28,633 bases of DNA. Origin: a virus. The notes beneath the pieces were generated by a model. The model searched no databases. It worked only from the letters and a program-made list of their open reading frames with translations, and was not told the DNA's origin. Positions within the stretch are counted from its first letter, which is position 1. Each line of letters starts with the position of its first letter. The DNA is taken from the IMG/VR virus record IMGVR_UViG_3300006875_001953, positions 1 to 28,633 of that record, one strand, 5' to 3'. Made by a program: the position numbers and the translations under genes. Shown in pieces: positions 13,307 to 22,590 of this stretch.

Positions 13307-14152
13307 ATGTCATTCTTCAGACAGTTTCCTAAAACTCAGTACGACTTCTTTAATCGAGGAGTCAACTACGAGATTACCGACTTCTTCAGATACGTCACCG
13401 GAGATATTAAATTGTTAGATGACGTTTCAGTGTATTCGTATTATAGAGTTCAAAATGGTGAACGGCCTGATGTAGTATCAATGAAGCTGTATGGAACGCC
13501 GGAATATTATTGGACATTCTTTGTCATCAACGACCATTTAAAGTGTGGAATAGCAACTTGGCCATTGTCTCCAGAAGCATTTGAAGATTATATGAAAGAA
13601 GAATATGATGGCTATGCTATTAGTTCTAAGGTGAATGTTAGAGTAAATGAAGACGGCGAGCGCCTTGAGACTACAACACTTGCAGATGAATTCCCCATTG
13701 GCACGCCAGTGATTGCAACTCACGTACCTGAAGGAACTAATACAAGCATCACAACTTCAACTGGTGGAGTAGTGTATGCTAGAAATCCTCAATTATATCA
13801 GCTTATAATTAAAGGAGATATAGTAAAAACTTCGGGATCGCATCTAACGCCATTTGTAGCAACCGGCAAGATTAAGAGTGATAAAAACGAAATGTCAATT
13901 GAGCAATGGACCGAATTTAGAAATGCGGTTCATCATTACGAAGATTCAGAAGGTAATTTGACATACGATCCATATTATTTTGACCCAGACGAAACGGAAG
14001 GAAAAGTAGAAAACTTAGGGCCTCTTACTGCTATTTCTAACTATGAATATGAGAGTAATCTGAATGATGCGCGTGCTGACATTAGAATTATTAAGCCATC
14101 GCTCATCAATCAGTTTGCGCACCAATATCGCACTCTGATCAATGCTAACTAA
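13307..14152 (+). CDS. 53: Baseplate wedge protein gp53
   Basis: A wedge subunit that locks neighbouring wedges around the hub. The N-terminal half matches T4 gp53 in layout: FPKTQYDFF, then EITDFFRYV, then YSYYRVQNGERPDVVSMKLYGTPEYYWTFFVIND, comparable with T4 YYIKGSPRPEELANAIYGNPQLYWVLLMCND. At 281 aa it is longer than T4 gp53 (196 aa). The extra length is a beta-rich, Thr/Gly-rich insert of about residues 110-200, which looks like a small LysM- or Ig-like module. The C-terminus (ADIRIIKPSLINQFAHQYRTLI) is the usual closing strand and helix. The stop overlaps the next start by 11 bases. Confidence 0.85.
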   Translation: MSFFRQFPKTQYDFFNRGVNYEITDFFRYVTGDIKLLDDVSVYSYYRVQNGERPDVVSMKLYGTPEYYWTFFVINDHLKCGIATWPLSPEAFEDYMKEEYDGYAISSKVNVRVNEDGERLETTTLADEFPIGTPVIATHVPEGTNTSITTSTGGVVYARNPQLYQLIIKGDIVKTSGSHLTPFVATGKIKSDKNEMSIEQWTEFRNAVHHYEDSEGNLTYDPYYFDPDETEGKVENLGPLTAISNYEYESNLNDARADIRIIKPSLINQFAHQYRTLINAN

Positions 14153-15548
14153 TGTCAATCTTTCTCCTGGTAGGTCAGCAGGTGTTAATCCTGCAGCTTA
14201 TCGGATCAATAAGATTATACTAACTAATCACGGCGGAAGAGAAGTAGATATTGCTGGTTTAGTTACAGATTTTTTCATCACCGAAAGCATATATTCTCCA
14301 TTTCTGACACTTGAAATGAATGTCAGAGATGATGTTAACTTCATTGAGGAATATCAGATATCTGGGCAAGAAAAGATTCTAGTATCATTCTCGAAGAACG
14401 AATATCAGGAAGATATTTTTCCTGAACTTAGCACATTAGATGAAGTTACAATTGAGCACACCTTTGTAGCAACTGAGTATCCAGTATATGCAAAGGCATC
14501 TAATAACCGTTCTCAGGCATTTGTAATTCGTGGTGTATCTGTCCATGCATATCTAGCCAAGTTCAAAAAGATATCTCGTGCATATAATGATACTGCAGTT
14601 AATATTATTAAAAACATTCTAATAGACGATCTGGGCTATGATGAGAGCAAGATAATTGTATCGAGTGCAGCATCTCCGCAGATGCGTGTCATTATTCCAT
14701 ATCTTGATCCACTGAGCGCAATTGCATGGATATTGCGTCGTAGCTTTGATGAGAATTCTGCGCCAATTTTTTGCTACGAAACACTATCAGATAAGCTAAT
14801 GATACAGTCATACTCTGACTTTGTATCTTCAGCAAATAGTCCACATCGTGAGTATCGAGAGGGTAAGTTCTTCACGAATGAACTTATCGATGACTATACT
14901 CAGTCTTATCTGCAGATGTCCTCGCGCATTCTAAATATATCATCAAATATACAGCTTTCGAAGTTTGTGCCAGGATCTCAGGGCGCATACTCCTCAAAGA
15001 CGCGCTATACTGACATTGCAAAGAAAACATACCGAGATGATATCTTCGATTACGTCGGCGAGTTTGACTCGATGGTTTGGATTGATAGGGGCAAATCAAT
15101 TTCCACGCAATTTAAGCTAAGCGAAAACGAGCGATCATTGAATGAGTATGAAGAAGCTAAGGTAAACTTTGTTTCGCTGAATACTCTTGCGTTTGACGAA
15201 GAAAGCGGTGAATACAATTATCATCAGCCAACTGTCGGTAATGTGTTAAACAAAGCCGGATCTTATATCGAGAATCTTGATTCTATCATACACGAGCTGC
15301 AGTTATATGGTGACGCACTAATGCGCTCGGGCAAGTGTGTAAATCTTCAGCTAGTAAAAGCACAGGATCCAGATGTAGAAATGCGCGAGGATAAAGCTCG
15401 TGGGAGTCAATCAAAGGATGAGTTTCTATCTGGGCGTTACATTGTTAGCGGAATCAAACATTCGTTTGGCAATGAGTACTATATGCAGATTAGAGTAAAG
15501 AAGGATACCTTCTCTTATATTTTTGAAGAATACGATGAATACGATTGA
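14142..15548 (+). CDS. 27: Baseplate hub protein gp27-like
   Basis: Forms the trimeric ring that adapts the sixfold tube to the threefold spike. 468 aa against 391 in T4. Visible blocks are an N-terminal beta domain (YRINKIILTNHGGREVDIAGLV), TDFFITESIYSPFLTLEMNVRD, a second tube-like domain with IIPYLDPLSAIAWILRRSF, and a C-terminal part ending GRYIVSGIKHSFGNEYYMQIRVKKDTF. The final strand pair is shared with gpD/VgrG-type hubs. It starts inside the end of gp53 and overlaps the spike gene, so hub and spike are probably translated together. No Shine-Dalgarno is visible. Confidence 0.8.
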   Translation: MLTNVNLSPGRSAGVNPAAYRINKIILTNHGGREVDIAGLVTDFFITESIYSPFLTLEMNVRDDVNFIEEYQISGQEKILVSFSKNEYQEDIFPELSTLDEVTIEHTFVATEYPVYAKASNNRSQAFVIRGVSVHAYLAKFKKISRAYNDTAVNIIKNILIDDLGYDESKIIVSSAASPQMRVIIPYLDPLSAIAWILRRSFDENSAPIFCYETLSDKLMIQSYSDFVSSANSPHREYREGKFFTNELIDDYTQSYLQMSSRILNISSNIQLSKFVPGSQGAYSSKTRYTDIAKKTYRDDIFDYVGEFDSMVWIDRGKSISTQFKLSENERSLNEYEEAKVNFVSLNTLAFDEESGEYNYHQPTVGNVLNKAGSYIENLDSIIHELQLYGDALMRSGKCVNLQLVKAQDPDVEMREDKARGSQSKDEFLSGRYIVSGIKHSFGNEYYMQIRVKKDTFSYIFEEYDEYD

Positions 15549-17007
15549 CCATTTTGTAGGCGGGCAGTTTTCTTGGTTTACTGGAGTAGTCGAAGATATC
15601 CTTGATCCAAAAGAAATGGGTCGAGTACGAGTTCGTTGCTTTGGATATCATTCCGAAAGCAAAGATGAAATTGCTACAGAAGATCTTCCATGGGCGGTCG
15701 TGATGACACCGATTCAGTCAGCCTCCATGTCTGGAATTGGTTACTCCGCAACCGGTATTCTACAGGGATCGTGGGTTGTTGGATTCTTTCGCGACGGACC
15801 TTCTGCGCAAGATCCAATCGTGCTAGGTACTATTCCTTCTATTTCTAGCGAGGCAGATACCACGAAAGGATTTGCTGATCCGGATGGTAAGTATCCGTTG
15901 CCCGCGCTAATTGGCGAGCCAGATATGCCACAGGAAGCGCGTTCAGTATATAAAGATGCTCCTGCATATGTTATCAGAAACGATTTACGTCAGGAGGATA
16001 TTGAAACCGCTATTCCGCCTAAGGTTGAGTCAGTTGTTCCTGCTGGAGCAGATAGCTATTATGAAAGAAAGACCTGGAGTGTATGGGATGTAGATCAGGT
16101 AGCAAATCCTGTCTATCCAATGAACCATGTCTATCATTCTGAATCTGGGCATGTTCGAGAGATCGATGATACTCCATACTATGGCCGCATTATGGAGATG
16201 CATCGTTCTGGTACATATACAGAGATCAATAATGCAGGCGATAAGACCACAACTATCGTGGGCGACAATTATGTAGTTGTGCTGGGGAACGATAATATCT
16301 ACATTAAAGGCTCAGCAAATATTACTGTCGATGGTGACCTAAGACAACTGATCAAGGGTAATTACCACATTGAGGTGGAAGGCAACAAGACAGAATATAT
16401 TAAGGGTACACGCCAATCAAAGATCGGTCAATCTGAGCATATCGAAATTGGTCAGGATTATGCATCAAACGTCATCAATGACAGAATTTCGCGCATCGGT
16501 GGAAATACTACTATCATTCGAGACGGAAATAAAGACGAAACGATTGCAGGAAACTCAGATGTTCTTGTCAACGGAAATGATGGCCATATCGTAATTGGAG
16601 AACGGCAGGAGTATACTGGCTCACACTTTGAATGTACTACAACAGGTCACTTAATTGTAGTATCAAATGAGTTTATGTCGTTGAGCTCAGCGTCAACGTT
16701 AGAAATGGATATTACTGGGAACGTCACGCAGACATTTGGCGCAGCGCAAACAGTAAATGTTACTGGTGCAGTATCCGAAACAATTGGCGGTAATCAATCC
16801 ACGAATGTCAGCGGCACTCAAACGATGTCAATTAGCGGTACACAAAGTATTACTGCTTCTGTCACGAATATTGGTAATAACGTCAACGTTACTGGCGTGC
16901 TTGCAGCAACATCAAATGTCACCGCTGGCCCAACATCAATTTCACTGACAACTCACAAGCACGTTGGTGTTCAGACTGGATTAGGATTAACTGGCCTGCC
17001 GCAATAA
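15535..17007 (+). CDS. 5: Tail spike gp5-like: OB domain and beta-helix, no lysozyme domain
   Basis: The needle that pierces the outer membrane. Residues about 10-105 are the OB-fold (FSWFTGVVEDILDPKEMGRVRVRCFGYHS... to PIVLGTIPSI). A linker with prolines follows, then from about 200 to 455 a triple-stranded beta-helix with V-x-G-type repeats (NITVDGDLRQLIKGNY, NVTGAVSETIGGNQSTNVSG). The C-terminus THKHVGVQTG...GLTGLPQ contains a His-x-His tip resembling the iron-binding apex of P2 gpV-type spikes. T4 gp5 has a lysozyme domain between OB and helix; here it is missing. ATG 15535 is chosen over the TTG at 15523 because GAAGA lies 4 bases upstream; it overlaps gp27 by 14 bases. Confidence 0.9.
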   Translation: MNTIDHFVGGQFSWFTGVVEDILDPKEMGRVRVRCFGYHSESKDEIATEDLPWAVVMTPIQSASMSGIGYSATGILQGSWVVGFFRDGPSAQDPIVLGTIPSISSEADTTKGFADPDGKYPLPALIGEPDMPQEARSVYKDAPAYVIRNDLRQEDIETAIPPKVESVVPAGADSYYERKTWSVWDVDQVANPVYPMNHVYHSESGHVREIDDTPYYGRIMEMHRSGTYTEINNAGDKTTTIVGDNYVVVLGNDNIYIKGSANITVDGDLRQLIKGNYHIEVEGNKTEYIKGTRQSKIGQSEHIEIGQDYASNVINDRISRIGGNTTIIRDGNKDETIAGNSDVLVNGNDGHIVIGERQEYTGSHFECTTTGHLIVVSNEFMSLSSASTLEMDITGNVTQTFGAAQTVNVTGAVSETIGGNQSTNVSGTQTMSISGTQSITASVTNIGNNVNVTGVLAATSNVTAGPTSISLTTHKHVGVQTGLGLTGLPQ

Positions 17008-17008
17008 T

Positions 17009-17869
17009 ATGCCAATTAAAATTCCAGATATACCATCGACTCCGATTCAGGTTCCACAGATTCCTGCGCCGCCCAAGCTCCTCTGCGATGCCAATGCAGC
17101 GCTGACGCAGGTTACTCAAGCAAAGAAGCAAATTAAGGAATTGCTGAAGAACAAGAAAGCAGCAACCGCGACACTTCTGGGCTTAATACCTGAAGTAAAT
17201 AGCGTGATGAACGACGTTAAGGCAATACAAGAAACAGTATCATCGTTTCAATCAGAACTTAAAGCAATATCTACATCTAAGAATCCAGTACAAATTGCCC
17301 AGTTTATTGAAAAGTGGTCTGGATCGGTAAAAGGCCTTACTTCATTAGTTTCTCAGGCACAAGCAATTTCAAATGATCCGAAAGCAATATTCAATTATTG
17401 CACCGATGCTCCAAACTTTAATCTTAATCCGCTAACGGGCAAAGTAAAGCTAGGATCGCTATCTGCTATCATTCCTAATACAAACCCAACAGAAGCAGAA
17501 TCGTTGGTAAATAGTATAGTCGATAATACAAAGAAAACGACAACAGGAGCATCCGGCACGTCCTTTTCAGAAGTAAGAAAGTATACTACTAATGTTTCAT
17601 CTAAGATACACGATATCGCAAAAACGATTACTGATCCTCGCGAGCGTAACAAAGTATTGACATATGCAGACCGCAAAACTGCTGCAGTTGGCGGTGTATT
17701 ACCCGAGGAAAACTTAAACACATATAGAGAAAATATCGTTGCTGATTCTGAGTATCCAGAAGATTCAGCACTTGCTGGTAAACTTGATGAAATCGACGCG
17801 ATACTAGAAGGACAAGAGACTACAGTTGCTCCTTATGCTCGGTATATGCAAAACGATTCAATAGATTAA
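17009..17869 (+). CDS. Late structural or assembly protein of unknown function (286 aa)
   Basis: The function is not recognised. The first 25 residues are Pro/Ile-rich (IPDIPSTPIQVPQIPAPPK). A predicted long helical or coiled-coil part follows (about 28-125; KKQIKELLKNKKAATATLLGL, VMNDVKAIQETVSSFQSELKAI), then a Thr/Ser-rich stretch and a C-terminal acidic part (ADSEYPEDSALAGKLDEIDAILEG). It starts one base after the spike stop and precedes gp25, so a baseplate hub or assembly role is likely from context only. The proline-rich tail at the N-terminus could bind the spike or hub. Confidence 0.7.
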   Translation: MPIKIPDIPSTPIQVPQIPAPPKLLCDANAALTQVTQAKKQIKELLKNKKAATATLLGLIPEVNSVMNDVKAIQETVSSFQSELKAISTSKNPVQIAQFIEKWSGSVKGLTSLVSQAQAISNDPKAIFNYCTDAPNFNLNPLTGKVKLGSLSAIIPNTNPTEAESLVNSIVDNTKKTTTGASGTSFSEVRKYTTNVSSKIHDIAKTITDPRERNKVLTYADRKTAAVGGVLPEENLNTYRENIVADSEYPEDSALAGKLDEIDAILEGQETTVAPYARYMQNDSID

Positions 17870-17883
17870 TTCTCAAAAATTTT

Positions 17884-17891
17884 GATAAATA
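17884..17891 (+). promoter_or_regulatory. T4-type late promoter, one mismatch, for gp25
   Basis: GATAAATA differs from TATAAATA in the first base only. The predicted start is about 17897, three bases before the gp25 ATG at 17900, again an almost leaderless arrangement. Confidence 0.5.
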
Positions 17892-17899
17892 GCTGAAGC

Positions 17900-18352
17900 A
17901 TGAGCTCCGCAATTTCAGACTATAACGTAAACGAGCTTTACGTCAGCCGTCGATCATCAGTCGTATCGAAGAAACGGTTGTATTCTGACCTAGATCTCTC
18001 ACTTGCTCTAAATCTGAATTTCCGCGATATCGTGCCACTGGTTGACATTGATGCGGTTAAGAACTCAATCAAGAATCTTATCTTAAGCAATTTCTATGAT
18101 CGGCCTTTTCAGCCTGCGCTAGGGTCAAATGTATCTGCGCTACTATTTGAGCCTGCTGACAATTTTACTATGTCGGCAATGCGCGAGGAAATCAAGCGCG
18201 TAATTAAAAAGTTTGAGCCGCGTGCTGACAGCGTGGTTGTAGAGATTTTGGATAATTCTGACAGAAACGCATACAATATCAATATCGGCTTTCGCGTCAT
18301 CGCAATCGATCAAAGAGTGGATATAACTCTTTACCTTAAGAGAATCCGCTAA
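17900..18352 (+). CDS. 25: Baseplate wedge protein gp25
   Basis: Nucleates the sheath at the baseplate; related to TssE of type VI secretion and to gpW of P2. 150 aa (T4: 132). Family features are clear: YSDLDLSLALN (28-38), DAVKNSIKNLILSN, YDRPFQPALGSNV, FEPADNFT and the conserved Glu106-Pro107-Arg108 core motif (KKFEPRADSV). The final strands are INIGFRVI and DITLYLKRIR. The gene starts 30 bases after the unknown gene, with its own late-promoter-like word, and is followed by gp6, its usual wedge partner. Confidence 0.93.
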   Translation: MSSAISDYNVNELYVSRRSSVVSKKRLYSDLDLSLALNLNFRDIVPLVDIDAVKNSIKNLILSNFYDRPFQPALGSNVSALLFEPADNFTMSAMREEIKRVIKKFEPRADSVVVEILDNSDRNAYNINIGFRVIAIDQRVDITLYLKRIR

Positions 18353-18364
18353 TACTTTCTACCT

Positions 18365-20257
18365 ATGGCACAGATCAATGTCTCAGAACTCGACTTCACG
18401 ACACTTAAAGAGTCGATCAAGTCACACTTCAAGAATCAAAGCAAGTATAACGACTGGGACTTTGATGGATCTGGCCTGTCAATTTTACTCGACGTTCTAG
18501 CGTATAATACGCACTACAATGCCGTCACGGCACATCTAGCGCTGAACGAAGCATTCTTGGATTCTGCACAATTGCGCGGTAACGTTGTTTCTCACGCTAA
18601 ACTTCTGGGATATGTTCCACGTTCCACCATTGCATCTACTGCAGTCGTGAATGTAGTAGTAACAGCGCCAACATCTAATCCTCCGCCATTTTTAACGCTT
18701 GATAGAGGACACAAGTTCAGCACAGTTGTTGACTCATCTAAGTATACATTTGTAGTATTGGAACCAAAACCAGCTGTTCCTTTAAACACAACGACGAATA
18801 CTTACACATTTACTAACGTAGTTCTTAAGCAGGGTACGTTAAAGAAAATGCTTTATCGTGTAGATGAATTGATTGAGAATCAGAAATATGAAATTCCTGA
18901 TACTACTGTAGATTCTACTACAATGAGAGTTCGCGTCAACGACGGCGAGGAATTTTCAATTTATACGCAGTTTAGTACTCTGATTGGTCTAAATAACACC
19001 TCAAAGGTTTATTTCCTTCAGGAAAATGCCGATGGCCGATATGAAGTATATTTTGGCGATAATAATTTAGGTATTAAGCCTGGATCAAATAATATTGTTG
19101 AGATCGAGTACGTTTATACAAATGGCAGGATTGCAAACGGTGCTGCCAATTTTCAATCCGCGCAAGCATTTACATACGGAATACCTGGATCAACGACCGG
19201 TGCAACAGCAACGATTCCAGTAAATAGCGCTGTAGTAACTACTCTAACAAATTCGTATGGTGGTGCAGAAAAGGAAAGCACGGAATCGATTCGTTATAAT
19301 TCTCCACTGGCATTTATCACGCAAAATCGTGCTGTGACTGCTGAAGATTATCGCGCAATTATTCTGCGCGAGTTTGGAGGAATTGATGCTATTTCTGTTT
19401 GGGGCGGTGAATCAGATCCTGAACCAAATTACGGTAAAGTGTATATTGCAATCAAGCCATCTGGCAAAGATTTTCTTAACACTGCAGAAAAGCTGCAAAT
19501 CACAGATAGTATCTTAAAGGGTAAGAACGTTGTATCAATTGAACCAGTAATCATTGATCCAGAATTTACTTATCTTGAAATTGAAACATTTATCAAGTAT
19601 AATTCAAATTTGACTGATAAAACAACTGCTGCATTGGAATCTTATGTTCGTGATATCATCCGTAACTACAATGACCAGAACTTGCAGAAGTTTGACGGTG
19701 TATTTCGTTTCTCTCAGTTTCTAGGATCGATTGATAGTTCTGAACCATCAATTCTAAATTCGGTAGCTCGGCCATATATGTTTAAGTGGATCACACCAAA
19801 AGCAAATGGTCTGATGAATTCATTTACACTTGATTTTCCAGTGCCAACATACACGACAACATCGACAAGCGCTGTTCTTTCTTCATCAGGCTTTATGATG
19901 GGTGGTCTGGAACACTTTTTCGGTGATGAGCCAATTGTCGGTACAACTGACAGAAATGTCTATATTTACAGAGTAATAGAAGGTAACCGCAAGAAAATAG
20001 CAAATGCTGGCAGAATATATTCTACTATTGGTAGAGTAGTGTTAAATCGTTTTACAGTAGACTACACAACTGTAAACGTGAATCCTCCAGATATTAGAAT
20101 TATTGCTTTACCAAACTCGTTTGACATTGCTCCCAAAAGAAATCAGCTACTAGAAATCAATCAGGCGTATGTTACTGTAAAAGCTGAAATCGATGCAATC
20201 GCTGTTTCAGGCGCAGCAGGAACAAGTTCATATACCACGACACCTCGACATCGCTAA
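18365..20257 (+). CDS. 6: Baseplate wedge protein gp6
   Basis: Forms the inner iris of the baseplate that links wedges into a ring; related to P2 gpJ and TssF. 630 aa against 660 in T4. The opening is diagnostic: [46 protein letters not shown], then [28 protein letters not shown]. Further on, SAQAFTYG..., [27 protein letters not shown] (about 321-347) and [25 protein letters not shown] match the gpJ-like core. The C-terminal third is beta-rich. It starts 12 bases after gp25 and has no evident Shine-Dalgarno. Confidence 0.93.
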   Translation: MAQINVSELDFTTLKESIKSHFKNQSKYNDWDFDGSGLSILLDVLAYNTHYNAVTAHLALNEAFLDSAQLRGNVVSHAKLLGYVPRSTIASTAVVNVVVTAPTSNPPPFLTLDRGHKFSTVVDSSKYTFVVLEPKPAVPLNTTTNTYTFTNVVLKQGTLKKMLYRVDELIENQKYEIPDTTVDSTTMRVRVNDGEEFSIYTQFSTLIGLNNTSKVYFLQENADGRYEVYFGDNNLGIKPGSNNIVEIEYVYTNGRIANGAANFQSAQAFTYGIPGSTTGATATIPVNSAVVTTLTNSYGGAEKESTESIRYNSPLAFITQNRAVTAEDYRAIILREFGGIDAISVWGGESDPEPNYGKVYIAIKPSGKDFLNTAEKLQITDSILKGKNVVSIEPVIIDPEFTYLEIETFIKYNSNLTDKTTAALESYVRDIIRNYNDQNLQKFDGVFRFSQFLGSIDSSEPSILNSVARPYMFKWITPKANGLMNSFTLDFPVPTYTTTSTSAVLSSSGFMMGGLEHFFGDEPIVGTTDRNVYIYRVIEGNRKKIANAGRIYSTIGRVVLNRFTVDYTTVNVNPPDIRIIALPNSFDIAPKRNQLLEINQAYVTVKAEIDAIAVSGAAGTSSYTTTPRHR

Positions 20258-20259
20258 TT

Positions 20260-22584
20260 ATGTCCTACGTTGAGTCGACAGTTAGTGCTAAAAAGAAAAC
20301 AAAAGAAGCAATAAGAGTTGAGACTCTTATACCTGATGCACTGCGCGAAAAATCAGCAGTGCTAGTACAATTTCTAAAGGACTATTATGACCTTGTAAAT
20401 CGAGATGGTAAAACTTCGTTTTTTATTACAGTTCAGGCTGGAATAGGCCAATATACTATTGGCGAAGAAGTAGAAATGAATACTTCTGTTGGTGGTATTA
20501 TTACTGCAACTGTTGCTAAGTTTGAGAATAATATTCTATTGGTGCATAACGCCGATGGAGAGTTTGTTCGTGGAGAAGCTTTAGTTGGCACAGAATCAAA
20601 TTGTACTAGAAATATTTCTACTATTCAAAACATTTACGATAATCCAAGTTTTGAGATTAATCGTATTATGGAAGAACGAGATATCGATAGAGCAACAAAT
20701 CGATATCTCGAGGTGCTGCAACGCGAAACAGCAATTAATGTTCCAGGTAAATTTACTGCAGATACTATCAATCTGTATAAAAATTTATTAAAGTATTATT
20801 CAATGAGAGGCTCAGAAAACTCAATCGAGCTTTTCTTTAGAATTATATTTCAACAAAGCGCCGAAGTATATTATCCTTTTAACGATACTTTTAAGCCATC
20901 ATCTGGTAATTGGACTTCAGTTAATAGTAATTTTACCGGATCTATTGCAGGCACTACACTTACTGTATCATCTGTCGAATCTGGATCGTTGGATGAGGAT
21001 GTATTGATTACCGGAGCTGGAATTGCTCCTGGAACAATCATTAATGGTTTAGGAACTGGCACAGGATATACTGGAACATATTCAGTTGGCGTAAGCCAAA
21101 ACATCGGCAAGACGCCAATGAATAGTTCTGGTGCTTATTTTACCGGATCTATTTCGGGAAATACTTTGACTGTTACTGCAGTACAATCTGGCACAATAGC
21201 AATAGGAATGGTTCTGTCCGGCTCAGGAATTACATCAAACGTAAAAATTTCTCAATTAGGCACTGGTACCGGTGGTGTAGGAACTTATACTTTGGTATGG
21301 ATACCTAGCACTTTTACAGGATCGATTTCTGGAACAACGCTAACAGTTACTTCGATGGGCGTTGGTTCTTCGGATATTGAAATAGGTACGCAGATTACTG
21401 GCACAGGGGTTACTGCCGGTACAACTATCGTAAAACCACCTGCAGTCGTTACGGCTATCAGCAATTATATTGCAAACGGAACAACCACCGTAACTGCAAC
21501 AGTCGCTTCGACGAGTGGATATACTAATGGAGATGTTATTACAATTTCTGGAGCTACAGGTGTAGAACAATTAAAACTAAATGGCACGTGGACTATTGCA
21601 TCTATTCCAAATAGTACTACTTTTACATTTGTAGTTTTTAATTCTATTACTGCAGCAACGTATACTGCCAATCTGGGTACTGCAACAATAACCAAAACTA
21701 CAACTGGCGCTGGAGGAATTGGAACGTATATCGTCAATTCTAGCCAAACCGTAAGTTCAACTACTTTAACTCAGATTATTAATTCTACAACTATTTCTGC
21801 GTCTGGGGCAGAATTTACTGGTAGTATATCCGGAGCAATACTGACTGTTAGCGGCATAAAATCCGGCGCTGTCACAATTGGATCGAAGATTTATGGTGGT
21901 AGAGTTTTACCGGGAACAACAATCAAACAATTTGGACCATCGACTACGGGTGGAGTGGGTACTTATATAGTAGGTGTCGATCAAACAGTATCTTCTACAT
22001 CAATCAGCGGAGTTTCGCTATCAGCTTCTCAATACTCTGATGCAAATGGATTTACGTCTAACATTAAGAAACTACACGATTCGTATTATTATCAAAGATA
22101 TTCATATGTAGTAAAGACGGGTTTGAATGTTGATGCATGGAAAGATCCTTTTAATCGTCTAGTACATCCTTCTGGATTTATATTTTTCGGCCAAATTTTC
22201 CTTGTACTCGAAGCAATTCAGAAACTAACAGAAAAGCTGAATAGCAGAATGCCACTTAACCAGCCCGGATTGATTTCTGCTGCCGACCTTGTCTATCTGC
22301 TTGAACTTGCTTATGCAGATTATATCACTGTTAATCCTGATGGCGATTCTATTCTAAACTATCAGAATATGAAAGCATTGGCAGAGTATGCTGTCAAGCT
22401 TATACTTCAGTTTGAAGGACAAAATCCTGGGTTGCAGTTTGTTACTCTGCGAAGATTAGAATCCACGAAGTTTATCAACGAAAACCCGATAGATCGTTTC
22501 ATTCAATACACTATCCAGGACTCTATAAATAACGTCATTCCTTACTACAATACCGGAGCGGTAATTCTAAAACGCAATTTCTAA
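20260..22584 (+). CDS. 7: Baseplate wedge protein gp7-like with inserted beta repeats
   Basis: In T4, gp7 starts wedge assembly and clamps gp6. This 774-residue protein matches the C-terminal part of T4 gp7 (1032 aa) in two places. [21 protein letters not shown] (177-197) corresponds to T4 YDFYSTKGIEASYKFLFKVLY, and [27 protein letters not shown] (614-640) corresponds to T4 YYVMKIKSNLPSSRW...IRFVHPVGF. Between them, residues 224-582 carry four [11 protein letters not shown] repeats absent from T4. The large N-terminal domain of T4 gp7 is missing. The first 130 residues instead hold [21 protein letters not shown] and a beta module. It lies between gp6 and gp8, as in T4. Confidence 0.82.
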   Translation: MSYVESTVSAKKKTKEAIRVETLIPDALREKSAVLVQFLKDYYDLVNRDGKTSFFITVQAGIGQYTIGEEVEMNTSVGGIITATVAKFENNILLVHNADGEFVRGEALVGTESNCTRNISTIQNIYDNPSFEINRIMEERDIDRATNRYLEVLQRETAINVPGKFTADTINLYKNLLKYYSMRGSENSIELFFRIIFQQSAEVYYPFNDTFKPSSGNWTSVNSNFTGSIAGTTLTVSSVESGSLDEDVLITGAGIAPGTIINGLGTGTGYTGTYSVGVSQNIGKTPMNSSGAYFTGSISGNTLTVTAVQSGTIAIGMVLSGSGITSNVKISQLGTGTGGVGTYTLVWIPSTFTGSISGTTLTVTSMGVGSSDIEIGTQITGTGVTAGTTIVKPPAVVTAISNYIANGTTTVTATVASTSGYTNGDVITISGATGVEQLKLNGTWTIASIPNSTTFTFVVFNSITAATYTANLGTATITKTTTGAGGIGTYIVNSSQTVSSTTLTQIINSTTISASGAEFTGSISGAILTVSGIKSGAVTIGSKIYGGRVLPGTTIKQFGPSTTGGVGTYIVGVDQTVSSTSISGVSLSASQYSDANGFTSNIKKLHDSYYYQRYSYVVKTGLNVDAWKDPFNRLVHPSGFIFFGQIFLVLEAIQKLTEKLNSRMPLNQPGLISAADLVYLLELAYADYITVNPDGDSILNYQNMKALAEYAVKLILQFEGQNPGLQFVTLRRLESTKFINENPIDRFIQYTIQDSINNVIPYYNTGAVILKRNF
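20929..22005 (+). repeat. Four tandem beta repeats inside gp7, the third split by a nested domain
   Basis: Copies begin at residues 224, 293, 351 and 518 of the gp7-like protein, each of the form FTGSISG-x-TLTV, then SGTGI-x-PGTTI, then GTG-GTY. The third copy stops after GTTIVKPP (391). About 88 unrelated residues intervene (21436-21699, with [16 protein letters not shown]), and the copy resumes as [17 protein letters not shown]. The repeats are common decoration modules in phage tail proteins. Confidence 0.8.
22524..22531 (+). promoter_or_regulatory. T4-type late promoter inside gp7 for gp8
   Basis: An exact TATAAATA lies in the last 60 bases of the gp7-like gene. The predicted transcription start is about 22537, 54 bases before the gp8 ATG. 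Chance occurrence inside a coding region is possible, but the word is rare in the window and sits just before a gene. Confidence 0.5.
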
Positions 22585-22590
22585 GTCACT

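Noticed and set aside
15523-15525. TTG start for the spike protein
   Set aside because: The ATG at 15535 has a GAAGA upstream and gives the usual short N-terminus before the OB domain.
20929-22005. CRISPR-like or DNA-level tandem array in the gp7 repeats
   Set aside because: Similarity is at protein level only; the nucleotide copies differ and are not regularly spaced.
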